Numbered from the stretch's first letter, positions 1 to 7,640 are shown. The stretch: DNA of 26,673 nucleotides from Gammaproteobacteria bacterium (GCA_027858635.1 JAQICG010000071.1:1-26673); one strand, 5' to 3'. Notes: a model not told the origin generated them from the sequence alone. Translations and numbers: made by a program.

Positions 1-626
1 CCGGTGATCAGCCGGCCCACCGACCAGCAGGCACCGTTGCGGCGTTCGCCGGTGGTGGCAAGATCGCCGCCAAAATTTACCAGCACGCTCGCCGGCGTCA
101 GGCCGCGCGCGATCTGCACACAACGATCCACCGCGTACTCCTTGCCGATGCCGCCAAGATCAATTTCCATGCCTGCCGGCATCTGCAATATCTGCTCATG
201 CCACTGCACTTTCGACCAGCCGATATGTTGCAACACGGCGTTCACTGCTGAGGCTTCCGGCACACGGTCGCTGCCGTCAAAGCGCCAGACCTTGCGCAGC
301 ACACCCGAGGTGATGTCGAACAGGCCCTCACTCATCCGGGTGAGCTGGTCGGCGAAATCAATCAGCCTCGCGGTTTCGTCATCGACGCTCACCGCAGCGC
401 CTTCGGCATGATTGATTTTAAAAACGATATTGTCGTCGCGATAGCGGCTGAATTTTTTTTCTATGCGCAGCGCTTCCGTAGATACCGCTTCGAGTATGCG
501 TGCCGCCTGTTTTTTATCATCCACTTCCATGAGCACTTCGCAGGGACTGGCCATGGCGAAAAAACAGCCGTGCCAGTAACCGGCTTCGTACTTGAGCTGC
601 AAACGACTGGACTGTGATTTTTTCAT
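1..626 (-). CDS. apbE: FAD:protein FMN transferase, ApbE family (3' end outside window)
   Basis: ApbE enzymes move FMN from FAD onto a Ser/Thr of a target protein. The visible 208 residues contain two family hallmarks: a DLGGIGKEYAVD stretch (the usual DLGGIAKGYAVD) and a VNFGGDL stretch (the usual VNxGGD); SEGLFDITSGVL in the middle also fits. The C-terminal catalytic part lies beyond the window edge. ATG at 626 is the only good start: reading further upstream in frame gives only about nine codons before a stop. The N-terminus is polar (MKKSQSSRLQLKYEAG), with no signal peptide or lipobox, although many ApbE proteins are exported. The gene begins 4 bases after the T-run of an intrinsic terminator that closes the upstream gene, so its transcription probably depends on readthrough. 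No strong Shine-Dalgarno sequence is visible. Family assignment is firm; the physiological target is inferred. Confidence 0.9.
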   Translation of the reverse strand, partial: MKKSQSSRLQLKYEAGYWHGCFFAMASPCEVLMEVDDKKQAARILEAVSTEALRIEKKFSRYRDDNIVFKINHAEGAAVSVDDETARLIDFADQLTRMSEGLFDITSGVLRKVWRFDGSDRVPEASAVNAVLQHIGWSKVQWHEQILQMPAGMEIDLGGIGKEYAVDRCVQIARGLTPASVLVNFGGDLATTGERRNGACWSVGRLIT

Positions 627-629
627 ATC

Positions 630-656
630 AAAAAAAGGGCTTCCGAAGAAGCCCTA
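630..656 (-). terminator. Intrinsic terminator with UUCG tetraloop between the DUF3570-type gene and apbE
   Basis: A 7-bp perfect stem (GGGCTTC / GAAGCCC, + positions 637-643 and 648-654) encloses a loop that reads TTCG on the minus strand. This gives a C(UUCG)G tetraloop, known to be unusually stable. Seven T residues follow on the minus strand. It lies downstream of the DUF3570-type stop codon and directly before the apbE start, so it could act as a partial terminator setting the ratio of apbE to the upstream genes. Confidence 0.85.
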
Positions 657-709
657 AACATAATTGATCAGTGAGCGATAAACAATCTTTGTCTCAACCG
701 AATCAACCA

Positions 710-2014
710 CTACCACACAAAAGAGTAATTCACCTGGAGCATCATCGCATCCAGATCCGGCGTTTCCTGACCTGCAGGCACCGCGCCGTCATTTACCGAC
801 TGGGTAAACAGCCCGGCTCGCACCGAGAATTCGCTGTCATTGGCCATGGGCATGCCATATTTCAGGCCCAGGGTGATGGTTTCAGACTCCGCCAGCCGGT
901 AGTCATGGCTGGCGTAATCCACCAGTACTTCGCCTGTGCCTGCATCGACATCAGCACCCAGCACCAGATTATGCGTATAAAAATCGGCCGCGCTCTGGCT
1001 GTAATAACGCACCTGCGGCTGCAAATAGCTGTCAGCCAGCTGGTAACGGTATTTCAGACCCAGCGTATGCGAATTAATTCCCCAGTCATCAGAATAATAT
1101 CGATAGGAGAAATCAACCACGTCCTCTTCGAGGTGATGCATCGCCTTGAAGAACAGGATGTTTTTCTGGCGGCTATCGGGGCGTTTTTCATAGACATAGG
1201 GCAGATTGACGCCACTAAAGAAGGCTGAACCGGTAACGGGCAGCCCGGTCGCCGGATTATCCGTCACGGTGACGATTTTGTAGGGGTCATTCTGATAGCC
1301 GCTGACCGATCCCAGGGTCAGATTCAGCTGCAAGATGGTTTTACGGTCGATCACCTGCGTCACGCCAATCATGAAATCGGTGATAGTTTTGGTTTCGCTG
1401 TCACCATCCACATTCTTGCCGGCGCCGGAGTCTCTCATCGGAGTGAATTCGGTGGGCACACCGCTGTGCGGGTTGACGCTGTCGCTGTTGAAGCCCAGAC
1501 CGACATTCAGTGTGGTGTTGCGATTATTGAAATCGCGCGCATAGTTTGCGCTTACGCCCATCGCAAAATAGTCGTGCTCACCCGAGAGGTTGGCGCCCCA
1601 GATGATTCTGGACATGCGATCCAGCGACTGCGTGTAATCAGCACCCAGCGCGATGCGGGTGTCGATAAAGGTCGAATCCAGGGGCTGTTCACCCGGCGCA
1701 ATCGTGTAGGAGCTGTCGCCCGAGGGCGTGGTAAAGGTTTGTGGAGTGTCAGTGATGGCATAAGCGCCATTGGGCGAGGCCCCGGTCAGGGCATCGACCA
1801 CGAGCCGAAGCTCGATGCGATCATCATCACCCAGTGCTCGACCGGCGCGTATCGCCGGTTCAAAAGCCTGAACGCGACCGTCCGCTTCACCGTAATAAAG
1901 AAAAGAGGTGTCGACATCCCACTCCGAACCAGCGGCACCGGCCACGGGGGACGCCGCCTGTAGCAGTGCACAGGTGGCCACCGCCATCCGGCCTTTAATT
2001 TTCTTTAGTTGCAT
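710..2014 (-). CDS. DUF3570-type exported protein, predicted outer-membrane beta-barrel
   Basis: 434 residues from ATG 2014. An upstream in-frame TTG at 2020 is less likely, because GGAGG lies 6 bases before the ATG but only 1 base before the TTG. A signal peptide covers roughly residues 1-28 (MQLKKIKGRM, hydrophobic core, AGA cleavage region). The rest shows alternating polar/hydrophobic strands and ends in VNYSFVW, an aromatic terminus typical of outer-membrane barrels. The region at residues 74-100 (DALTGASPNGA, then QTFTTPSG) is what I recognise as the DUF3570 signature. D74-ALTGAS80 also resembles the D-x-x-[ST]-G-A-[ST] sequence flavinylated by ApbE in NqrB/NqrC and RnfG/D. The start overlaps the upstream lipoprotein gene by 10 bases, indicating translational coupling. 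Function is unknown; a flavin-carrying or transport role is inference. Confidence 0.8.
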   Translation of the reverse strand: MQLKKIKGRMAVATCALLQAASPVAGAAGSEWDVDTSFLYYGEADGRVQAFEPAIRAGRALGDDDRIELRLVVDALTGASPNGAYAITDTPQTFTTPSGDSSYTIAPGEQPLDSTFIDTRIALGADYTQSLDRMSRIIWGANLSGEHDYFAMGVSANYARDFNNRNTTLNVGLGFNSDSVNPHSGVPTEFTPMRDSGAGKNVDGDSETKTITDFMIGVTQVIDRKTILQLNLTLGSVSGYQNDPYKIVTVTDNPATGLPVTGSAFFSGVNLPYVYEKRPDSRQKNILFFKAMHHLEEDVVDFSYRYYSDDWGINSHTLGLKYRYQLADSYLQPQVRYYSQSAADFYTHNLVLGADVDAGTGEVLVDYASHDYRLAESETITLGLKYGMPMANDSEFSVRAGLFTQSVNDGAVPAGQETPDLDAMMLQVNYSFVW

Positions 2015-2217
2015 CCGCAACCTCCCCCGCCAACGCCCTGACCACCATTGGAGGCCTCTTTGCTGAAATAGATGTGTTCGTCATAAAAGTTATCGAAATA
2101 GTCGGGGGTTAACTGCATCGAATCTTTCGCCAGCAGATCCCGTTCCCACGGTTCGACACCCATACCGGCGCAGCCCACCAGCGTCATGAGCAGAATAAGT
2201 GTTGTAATACGTATCAT
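2005..2217 (-). CDS. Small DUF4266-type lipoprotein with Cys-Gly-Cys tail
   Basis: 70 residues. ATG 2217 is chosen over an in-frame ATG at 2238 because GGAGAG sits just before it and the protein then starts with a compact lipoprotein signal (MIRITTLILL, lipobox LVGC, Cys16). The mature part has GVEPWERDLLAKDSMQL, the stretch I associate with DUF4266, then an acidic/aromatic segment, then a Gly-rich tail ending GGGGCGCN with Cys67 and Cys69. The CxC pair could bind metal or undergo thiol-disulfide exchange with the TlpA-like protein encoded 24 bases upstream. The codons for the Gly tail also supply the ribosome site of the next gene. I recall DUF4266 genes sitting beside DUF3570 and ApbE genes in other bacteria, but could not check this. 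Role unknown. Confidence 0.8.
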   Translation of the reverse strand: MIRITTLILLMTLVGCAGMGVEPWERDLLAKDSMQLTPDYFDNFYDEHIYFSKEASNGGQGVGGGGCGCN

Positions 2218-2241
2218 AAAACTCTCCATCTTAAGCATTGC

Positions 2242-2724
2242 TTATTGCTGGGCCAGCAGTTGCTGGATTACCGCTTCCATTTTCGCTTTGTCTTTTTCAC
2301 GAAAACCCACATGCGACGCATACAGCTTGCCATCGCGGCCAATCAAATAACTGCTGGGCATGCCACGTACCTGATATTGAGCGGCGCTCTCGCCGGCTTC
2401 ATCAAATGCAATCAGAAAGTTAACATCCATGCCCTGAAGAAACTCATCAGCCAGCTTTCGATCTTTATCCAGATTAACGGCCAACACCTCGAGACCCTCA
2501 GTTCTGTAGCGCTCCTGCATTTCATGCATCCAGGGAAATGAACTTCTACAGGGCTTGCACCAGGAGGCCCAGAAATCGAGATAGACCACTTTGCCGTATA
2601 ATTCAGCCAGATCGACCTGACCATCAGCGGTCGGCAGCTTGATAGCCGGCGCTTCGTGCGATGCAAGCGCCAGTTGACTTAAAATTATCATCGCCATAAA
2701 AAATGTATACTTCATCAACCTCAT
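2242..2724 (-). CDS. TlpA/ResA-like thiol-disulfide oxidoreductase, periplasmic
   Basis: 160 residues. A short signal sequence (about residues 1-21, ending LALAS) precedes a thioredoxin fold. The active site WCKPC is at residues 55-59, and the cis-proline region GMPSSYLI is further on, as in the TlpA/ResA/AhpC-TSA group. Such proteins reduce or oxidise specific periplasmic cysteines, for example during cytochrome c maturation. Here the likely client is the CxC tail of the lipoprotein encoded next in the operon; that is inference. Start is ATG 2724 or ATG 2715; the second has AGG three bases upstream, too close to be decisive. It is the first gene of the minus-strand operon and diverges from the two-component system. 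Confidence 0.88.
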   Translation of the reverse strand: MRLMKYTFFMAMIILSQLALASHEAPAIKLPTADGQVDLAELYGKVVYLDFWASWCKPCRSSFPWMHEMQERYRTEGLEVLAVNLDKDRKLADEFLQGMDVNFLIAFDEAGESAAQYQVRGMPSSYLIGRDGKLYASHVGFREKDKAKMEAVIQQLLAQQ

Positions 2725-2752
2725 GAGCTTGTCCGTGGATCAGATTTTGGAA

Positions 2753-2790
2753 CAATAAGATTATGCCCAAACCCTTAAGGCAGACTTAAA
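2753..2790 (-). promoter_or_regulatory. Possible promoter of the tlpA-like operon
   Basis: On the minus strand CATAAT (2765 to 2760) matches the -10 consensus at five of six positions, giving a start near 2753 and a leader of about 30 bases. The -35 region is poor (TAAGTC with a 17-base spacer, TTTAAG with 19) and lies inside the CTTAA direct repeat. A regulator bound there would therefore affect this promoter too. Sign of control cannot be read from the sequence. Confidence 0.4.
2774..2790 (+). promoter_or_regulatory. PmrA/QseB-type response regulator box
   Basis: CTTAAG at 2774 and CTTAAA at 2785 form a direct repeat with an 11-base step. This is the spacing of the PmrA box (CTTAA-type hexamer, 5 bases, CTTAA-type hexamer). 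The second half-site occupies exactly the -35 position of a perfect TATAAT at 2808 (spacer 17). This arrangement is typical of promoters activated by PmrA/QseB-class regulators, so autoregulation of the downstream regulator is likely. Confidence 0.7.
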
Positions 2791-2820
2791 CAGGCTGCAT
2801 TATCTTTTATAATAACTTTT
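2785..2820 (+). promoter_or_regulatory. Promoter of the two-component system operon
   Basis: A perfect -10 (TATAAT, 2808-2813) is preceded, with a 17-base spacer, by CTTAAA (2785-2790) instead of a consensus -35. The weak -35 coinciding with a regulator half-site suggests activator dependence. Transcription should start near 2820, leaving a leader of about 44 bases before the TTG start at 2864. Confidence 0.65.
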
Positions 2821-2863
2821 ACCCCGTATTGATTATCATGGATTCATTACCCAGGACCAGAAA

Positions 2864-3523
2864 TTGCGTATTTTGTTAGTTGAAGATGACACACTTCTCG
2901 GCAGTGGCCTGCTCACCGGGCTGAATGGCGAGGGCTATTCTGTGGACTGGTTGAAAAACGGCAAGGCCGCATTATCCGCTATAACCACGACGCCTTATGA
3001 TGCTGTAATCCTGGATATTGGTTTGCCGGAAATGAGTGGGATTGAGGTGTTAAGCAGAGTCCGCGATCAGAATATCAACACACCGGTGCTTATCCTGACT
3101 GCACAAAACGCTATCACAGACCGTGTTATCGGGCTGGATTCCGGCGCTGATGATTACCTGACAAAACCTTTCGAGCTGGATGAACTCTGCGCCCGGCTTC
3201 GCGCCCTGAGCCGACGCGCTCGCGGCCTGACTCAGCCGCTAATACAATACAGAAATATTATCATCGACCCTGCGGCGCATTCTGTCACTGCCGATAACGT
3301 CAGCATCGAATTGTCCCGACGCGAGTTTGCGCTGCTAAAGGAGCTGGTCACCAGCGCAGGCCGGGTTTTGTCGCGCCGCTATCTTGAAGAAAAACTTTAT
3401 AACTGGGACCGTGAAATCGAAAGCAACACCATCGAAGTGCATATCCATCACCTGCGCAAAAAACTGGGCGCTGATTTCATCAAAACCGTGCGCGGTATCG
3501 GCTACACCATGGCGAAAGAATAA
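2864..3523 (+). CDS. OmpR-family response regulator, PmrA/QseB-like
   Basis: 219 residues. The receiver domain has the acidic pocket Asp8/Asp9, phospho-acceptor Asp51 (VILDIGLPEMSG), Thr79 and Lys101 (TKPF). The C-terminal half is a winged helix (ELSRREFALLKELV, then TIEVHIHHLRKKL, and VRGIGYTM at the end). The best start is TTG 2864, preceded by AGGA; no in-frame ATG is available close upstream, and the protein then begins MRILLVEDD as this family does. Its stop overlaps the kinase start by one base (TAATG), so the two are translated together. A PmrA-type box lies upstream at its own promoter. PmrA, QseB and TctD-type regulators are hard to separate by eye, so no symbol is given. Confidence 0.93.
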   Translation: MRILLVEDDTLLGSGLLTGLNGEGYSVDWLKNGKAALSAITTTPYDAVILDIGLPEMSGIEVLSRVRDQNINTPVLILTAQNAITDRVIGLDSGADDYLTKPFELDELCARLRALSRRARGLTQPLIQYRNIIIDPAAHSVTADNVSIELSRREFALLKELVTSAGRVLSRRYLEEKLYNWDREIESNTIEVHIHHLRKKLGADFIKTVRGIGYTMAKE

Positions 3524-4920
3524 TGTCTATCAAATACCATCTCATGTTGCGTCTGCTTATCGCCTCACTGCTGATAGTGGGCGGCGGCACCTGGTTAGGT
3601 TACAAAGATACACAACTCGAAATTCGTGAACTGTTCGATGCCCAGCTGGCGCGTTCCGCGCGCCTGATTCTGAGCATGGTACAGGCCGATGAAGGCCAGA
3701 GTGACTTTTCCAGTATCCAGCGATACCTCGACGAGAACCAGATCTCTACTGAGGAACTGGACTACAGTGCTGAAGAGAATCGCGAACCTGACTCCGGCCA
3801 TGTTTATGTGACCAAGCTCGCTTTTCAGATCTGGGACAATCTGGGCAATCTCATCCTGAAATCAGAGAATGCACCAATACAGCCTATCGCCGGCGAGAAA
3901 AATGGTTTTGATAATAAAACCTTTCTCGCTAACGACTGGCGTGTATTCAGCCTGTATAGCCACAATCACAAATATCGCTGCATCACGGCCGAACGTGTTG
4001 ATGTACGCAATGATTTAATCACCAAATTAAGTGACGATCTTTTTCTGCTGTTCATTACTTTAATTCCGGCCCTGTCGATTGTGATGTGGCTCGCCATCAC
4101 CCAGGGGCTAGCACCGCTGCACAATCTTGCTTCTCAAATAGGCCGACGTGACGCCTCCAAGCTTGATGCGGTTTCAGACATTAATGCACCTACTGAAATC
4201 CAGACGATTGCCGGTGCCTTAAACAGTCTGTTATCACGCTTAAGCCAGGCATTAGATCGTGAAAGGAGAATCAGCTCAGATGCCGCCCATGAACTCAGAA
4301 CACCACTGGCAGCCGTTCGACTGCATGCTGAGCTGGCCAAAAAATCCACTACTGAAAGCGATCGAAACACTGCCCTTAATCATGTGCTGCAGAGCATCGA
4401 CCGCACAACCCATCTAGTCGATCAACTACTGACGTTAGCCAAACTGGAACCGGAGGTTTTTTCAAAAAATCTGGCGACATTAAATCTCAACTCTATTGTG
4501 ATCGAAGAGACGGCGATGCTCGCACCCATGGCACACAGAAAAAATATCGAGCTTTCTGTCGATGAGCTTGCAGATGCTTTTATAAGTGCTGACAATACCT
4601 CGCTACGCCTGCTAATCCGAAACCTTCTGGATAATGCAATTTCCTATACTCAGGACAACGGCATCATCAAGGTTAAGGTGCGCTCAACGAATGGGTCTGT
4701 CAATTTGATAATCCAGGACAACGGCCCCGGCATTTCTGCTGAACAGCGTGAACGGGTTTGTGAGCGTTTTTACAGAATAGGAGATAGTGAAGTGCCCGGC
4801 TGCGGCATCGGCCTGTCGATTGTGATGCGCGTTGTTGAGCTTCATCATGCCACACTGAAAATGAGCCGGCCGGCCGGCGGCACCGGGCTGAATGTCACCG
4901 TCAGCTTTCCAGTTGACTGA
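3523..4920 (+). CDS. Sensor histidine kinase, PmrB/QseC-like
   Basis: 465 residues. TM1 is at about 9-27 and TM2 at about 172-192, enclosing a periplasmic sensor of roughly 145 residues. A HAMP-like linker follows, then the HisKA box with His256 (SSDAAHELRTPLAAVR). The ATPase domain has the N box (RNLLDNAIS, about 366-374), G1 DNGPGI at 399-404 and G2 GCGIGLSIV at 426-434. The sensor region is acidic and holds two E-x-x-E motifs (E33-E36 and E85-E88). Such motifs bind ferric iron in Salmonella PmrB; in an acidic stretch this may be chance. It is coupled to the regulator by a one-base overlap. The ligand is unknown, but the divergent redox operon makes a metal or redox cue plausible. Confidence 0.92.
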   Translation: MSIKYHLMLRLLIASLLIVGGGTWLGYKDTQLEIRELFDAQLARSARLILSMVQADEGQSDFSSIQRYLDENQISTEELDYSAEENREPDSGHVYVTKLAFQIWDNLGNLILKSENAPIQPIAGEKNGFDNKTFLANDWRVFSLYSHNHKYRCITAERVDVRNDLITKLSDDLFLLFITLIPALSIVMWLAITQGLAPLHNLASQIGRRDASKLDAVSDINAPTEIQTIAGALNSLLSRLSQALDRERRISSDAAHELRTPLAAVRLHAELAKKSTTESDRNTALNHVLQSIDRTTHLVDQLLTLAKLEPEVFSKNLATLNLNSIVIEETAMLAPMAHRKNIELSVDELADAFISADNTSLRLLIRNLLDNAISYTQDNGIIKVKVRSTNGSVNLIIQDNGPGISAEQRERVCERFYRIGDSEVPGCGIGLSIVMRVVELHHATLKMSRPAGGTGLNVTVSFPVD

Positions 4921-4980
4921 GCGCCCTGGCTTAGCGCCTATTACGAGCATTTTCCCGAATCACATCCGGTTCAATATAAA

Positions 4981-6909
4981 TTAACGGGAAGCAGGGTAAT
5001 TATCTAGAAATGTTTCGAACTCGGCGACAGGCAATGGCTTACTGATTAAAAACCCCTGCGCGATATCGCAGTCATACCGTTTCAATAACTCCATTGCGGC
5101 TTCACTTTCCACACCTTCAGCAACAACCTTCATGCCAAGATTATGCGCCAGTTCAATTGTTGAACGCACCACCGTTTCATCATCGTTGTTAGTATCTACA
5201 TTTTTGACGAATGATTTATCGATTTTTAATTCGTTCACCGGTAACTTTATCAGCCGACTTAATGATGAATAGCCGGTACCATAATCATCAATGGATAACT
5301 CGATGCCCAGCTGGCGAATATGCTCAAGGACGCTGCTTAACGTGTCATATTCAGACAGGAACAGGTTCTCGGTAATTTCAAAAGTAAGATATTTTCCATT
5401 TTTTCTGTCACCGATAATCTGATTCAGGTTTTCTATAAAATCCGGGTCCATTAATATCTGCGGTGACAAATTAACGGCGATGCGCAACACCTGCTTTTTG
5501 TTCCAGATTCTAGCTTGCTGTAGCGCGGTCTCTATTGCCCAATAAGTATATTCGTCGAGCAAACTGTTCCGCTCCAGCACTTTAATAAAATAATCCGGTG
5601 AAACCATTCCCCATTCCTCACTGATCCAGCGACCCAGTGCCTCTGCTGCGATGAGTTGATTGTCTTTAATAGATATTTTCGGCTGGTAATAGAGCTCAAA
5701 CTGTTTCTCTTTCAGAGCACGGTGTATGTCAGCAACCATCACCAGATGTCCTCGCGTCATGAGATCACGCGCGGGGTTATACAGACACAATCCAATCTGG
5801 TTGTTCTTGGCCTCGTACATCGCCGAATCGGCATGACTCAATAAACTGCTGGCATCCTCACCCTGTTCCGGGAATACCGCCACACCAAAACTGCCGCTTA
5901 CCGCCATTTTCATATTGGCTACGTTAAAGGGTTCATTGAGCAAGATTTTGAACTCTTTCGCCCTTTGCATCGACAGCGTTTCGTCGCAAGCGGGCAAAAT
6001 AATGACAAACTCGTCGCCGCCCAGACGCGCCAGTGTTTCATCTAACTTCATGTGGCGCTCAAGGCGTCGCGAAATTTTCTTTAGCAGGAGATCGCCGTGC
6101 TCGTGTCCCAGCGCCTCATTGACCTCCTTGAAGCGATCAAGATCAATGAGCAAAATTCCGATGTGCTCTTCCGACAGAATGGCCTGCGACAAATTACGGG
6201 AAAGCCGGTCATGGAATAACGAACGGTTGGGCAGGCCGGTGACAGTATCGTATAGCGATAGATATTTCAGCTCCTTACTGCTTTCCAGCAACTGCTTGTT
6301 GAGAATTTCCAGACGATTACGATAATCCTCATTAATTCTGCTGACTTTCTCCATGTTGCCTACCGCCATGGCATTCTCTATGGCAATGGAGACAATGCTG
6401 GCGAACATCTGTAACAAATTGAAGTCCCTGCGGGTGAATTCACCACCGCCGATCTTATTGATGCCGGAAATGCCACCCAGAAAATGTCGCCGCCCCTGCA
6501 GGGGCACCATAATCATGCTGCCGGCCTCCTCTTCCCAGAGGTTTTTTTCATCTTCACTCAGCTCATCGAGAACGCCCCGCCACCAGGGGCGTTTGTGCTT
6601 CCACACCCAGCCGCATACGCCAAATTCCAGCGGCAGGGATTCACCTACTATTTCCTCCGCGTTTTTTCCGGCTCCGCCCCGGTAGCTATAGGTTTCGCAG
6701 TTCTCATCTAATAAGGGAATCAGTACTGTTTCCGCCTGAATCAGTGCCCGCGCTTGTGCCGAAGCAATCTGAAAAATTTTATCGAGATCCAGTTCGCTGC
6801 CAATTTCGGTAAAGGTCTTCTGCAGCAAATCAATCTCTACTTCTCTGTCCTTGAGGTTTTGATTCAGCTCGACTACGTTCGATTTTTTCTGGCGGCCATC
6901 AATCATCAA
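4981..6909 (-). CDS. GAF-GGDEF-EAL cyclic-di-GMP signalling protein
   Basis: 642 residues, soluble, with no membrane segments. A short coiled region and a GAF domain (about 35-180) come first, then a second coil (about 185-215), a GGDEF domain and an EAL domain. The cyclase signature GGDEF is intact at 297-301. The usual inhibitory RxxD site upstream reads K-L-D-E, so product inhibition is probably lost. The phosphodiesterase residues look complete: E423-A-L, N480, E511 (EITE), D541-D542 (DDYGTGYSS), K562, E598 (AEGVES) and QGFLISKPL. The protein may therefore both make and degrade c-di-GMP, with the GAF domain setting the balance. Start ATG 6909 has GAGG about 10 bases upstream. Its 3' end faces the kinase gene, 60 bases away. 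Confidence 0.95.
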   Translation of the reverse strand: MMIDGRQKKSNVVELNQNLKDREVEIDLLQKTFTEIGSELDLDKIFQIASAQARALIQAETVLIPLLDENCETYSYRGGAGKNAEEIVGESLPLEFGVCGWVWKHKRPWWRGVLDELSEDEKNLWEEEAGSMIMVPLQGRRHFLGGISGINKIGGGEFTRRDFNLLQMFASIVSIAIENAMAVGNMEKVSRINEDYRNRLEILNKQLLESSKELKYLSLYDTVTGLPNRSLFHDRLSRNLSQAILSEEHIGILLIDLDRFKEVNEALGHEHGDLLLKKISRRLERHMKLDETLARLGGDEFVIILPACDETLSMQRAKEFKILLNEPFNVANMKMAVSGSFGVAVFPEQGEDASSLLSHADSAMYEAKNNQIGLCLYNPARDLMTRGHLVMVADIHRALKEKQFELYYQPKISIKDNQLIAAEALGRWISEEWGMVSPDYFIKVLERNSLLDEYTYWAIETALQQARIWNKKQVLRIAVNLSPQILMDPDFIENLNQIIGDRKNGKYLTFEITENLFLSEYDTLSSVLEHIRQLGIELSIDDYGTGYSSLSRLIKLPVNELKIDKSFVKNVDTNNDDETVVRSTIELAHNLGMKVVAEGVESEAAMELLKRYDCDIAQGFLISKPLPVAEFETFLDNYPASR

Positions 6910-7032
6910 GCAACATCCTCTAACGCGTTGAATTACAAGTTTTTCAAGTGTAGTACAGAAAAACCCATAAAATTAACCAAGTTTATCGAAATAATGAAAC
7001 TTCAGACGGATAACCTCAAAACCATGAAGATA

Positions 7033-7560
7033 TTAAGGCCGGTGCCTCTCTTTTAACTTCACATAATGCTGCGCTGAATATTTAAAATAAGCCTGCTCCT
7101 TTTCACTCAGTTCACGCACCCTTTTCACTGGCGAGCCCAGCCAGAGATAACCACCCTCCAGCACTTTACCGGGTGGCACCAGGCTGCCCGCGCCCACCAT
7201 GGCACCGCGCTGAACGACTGCACCATCCAGCACGATCGCCCCCATGCCAATCAGGCACTCATCTTCAATGGTACAGGCGTGCAAGACCACATTATGGCCT
7301 ACGGTCACGTCGTTACCCACCACCAGCGGCAGGCCGCCGGGCGCGTATTCGCTATCGTGGGTGACATGCAGGACACTGCCATCCTGAATATTGCTGCGCG
7401 CCCCCACCCTGATTGAGTTGATATCGCCGCGCAACGACGCCATCGGCCAGATCGAACTATCGGCGCCAAGGGTGACATTGCCGGTGACGACGGCCGATTC
7501 ATCCACGTAGGCGCTTTCGGCGATATCGGGAGAATAATATTCAAATTTACGTACGGTCAT
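7033..7560 (-). CDS. Gamma-carbonic-anhydrase-like hexapeptide-repeat protein (YrdA/PaaY type)
   Basis: 175 residues from ATG 7560, which has AGGGG upstream; an in-frame GTG lies one codon before. The protein is a left-handed beta-helix of hexapeptide repeats (for example VTGNVTLGADSSIWPMASLRGD), with a C-terminal helix. His65, His89 and His94 (VLHVTHD and VGHNVVLHAC) correspond to the zinc or iron ligands of the gamma carbonic anhydrase family, and the RGD and QDGS motifs are also typical. Relatives include CaiE, PaaY and YrdA, many with weak or no proven anhydrase activity. It stands alone on the minus strand, back to back with ubiA, so the genomic context gives no further hint. Confidence 0.92.
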   Translation of the reverse strand: MTVRKFEYYSPDIAESAYVDESAVVTGNVTLGADSSIWPMASLRGDINSIRVGARSNIQDGSVLHVTHDSEYAPGGLPLVVGNDVTVGHNVVLHACTIEDECLIGMGAIVLDGAVVQRGAMVGAGSLVPPGKVLEGGYLWLGSPVKRVRELSEKEQAYFKYSAQHYVKLKERHRP

Positions 7561-7640
7561 CACTACACCCCTGTTTTTTGTTCTTATCGGCCGGTTACCA
7601 CATACCCGTTGAGTCTTTGCTCAGGTATCATTAGCCACCT

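Noticed and set aside
710..1228. Long open frames on the plus strand opposite the DUF3570-type gene
   Set aside because: They have no ribosome sites or protein-like composition; the minus-strand frame has a signal peptide, family motif and operon context.
2005..2060. Lipoprotein tail GGGGCGCN as the core of a ribosomally made modified peptide
   Set aside because: The protein has a clear lipoprotein signal and a DUF4266-like body, and no modification enzymes of that type are nearby.
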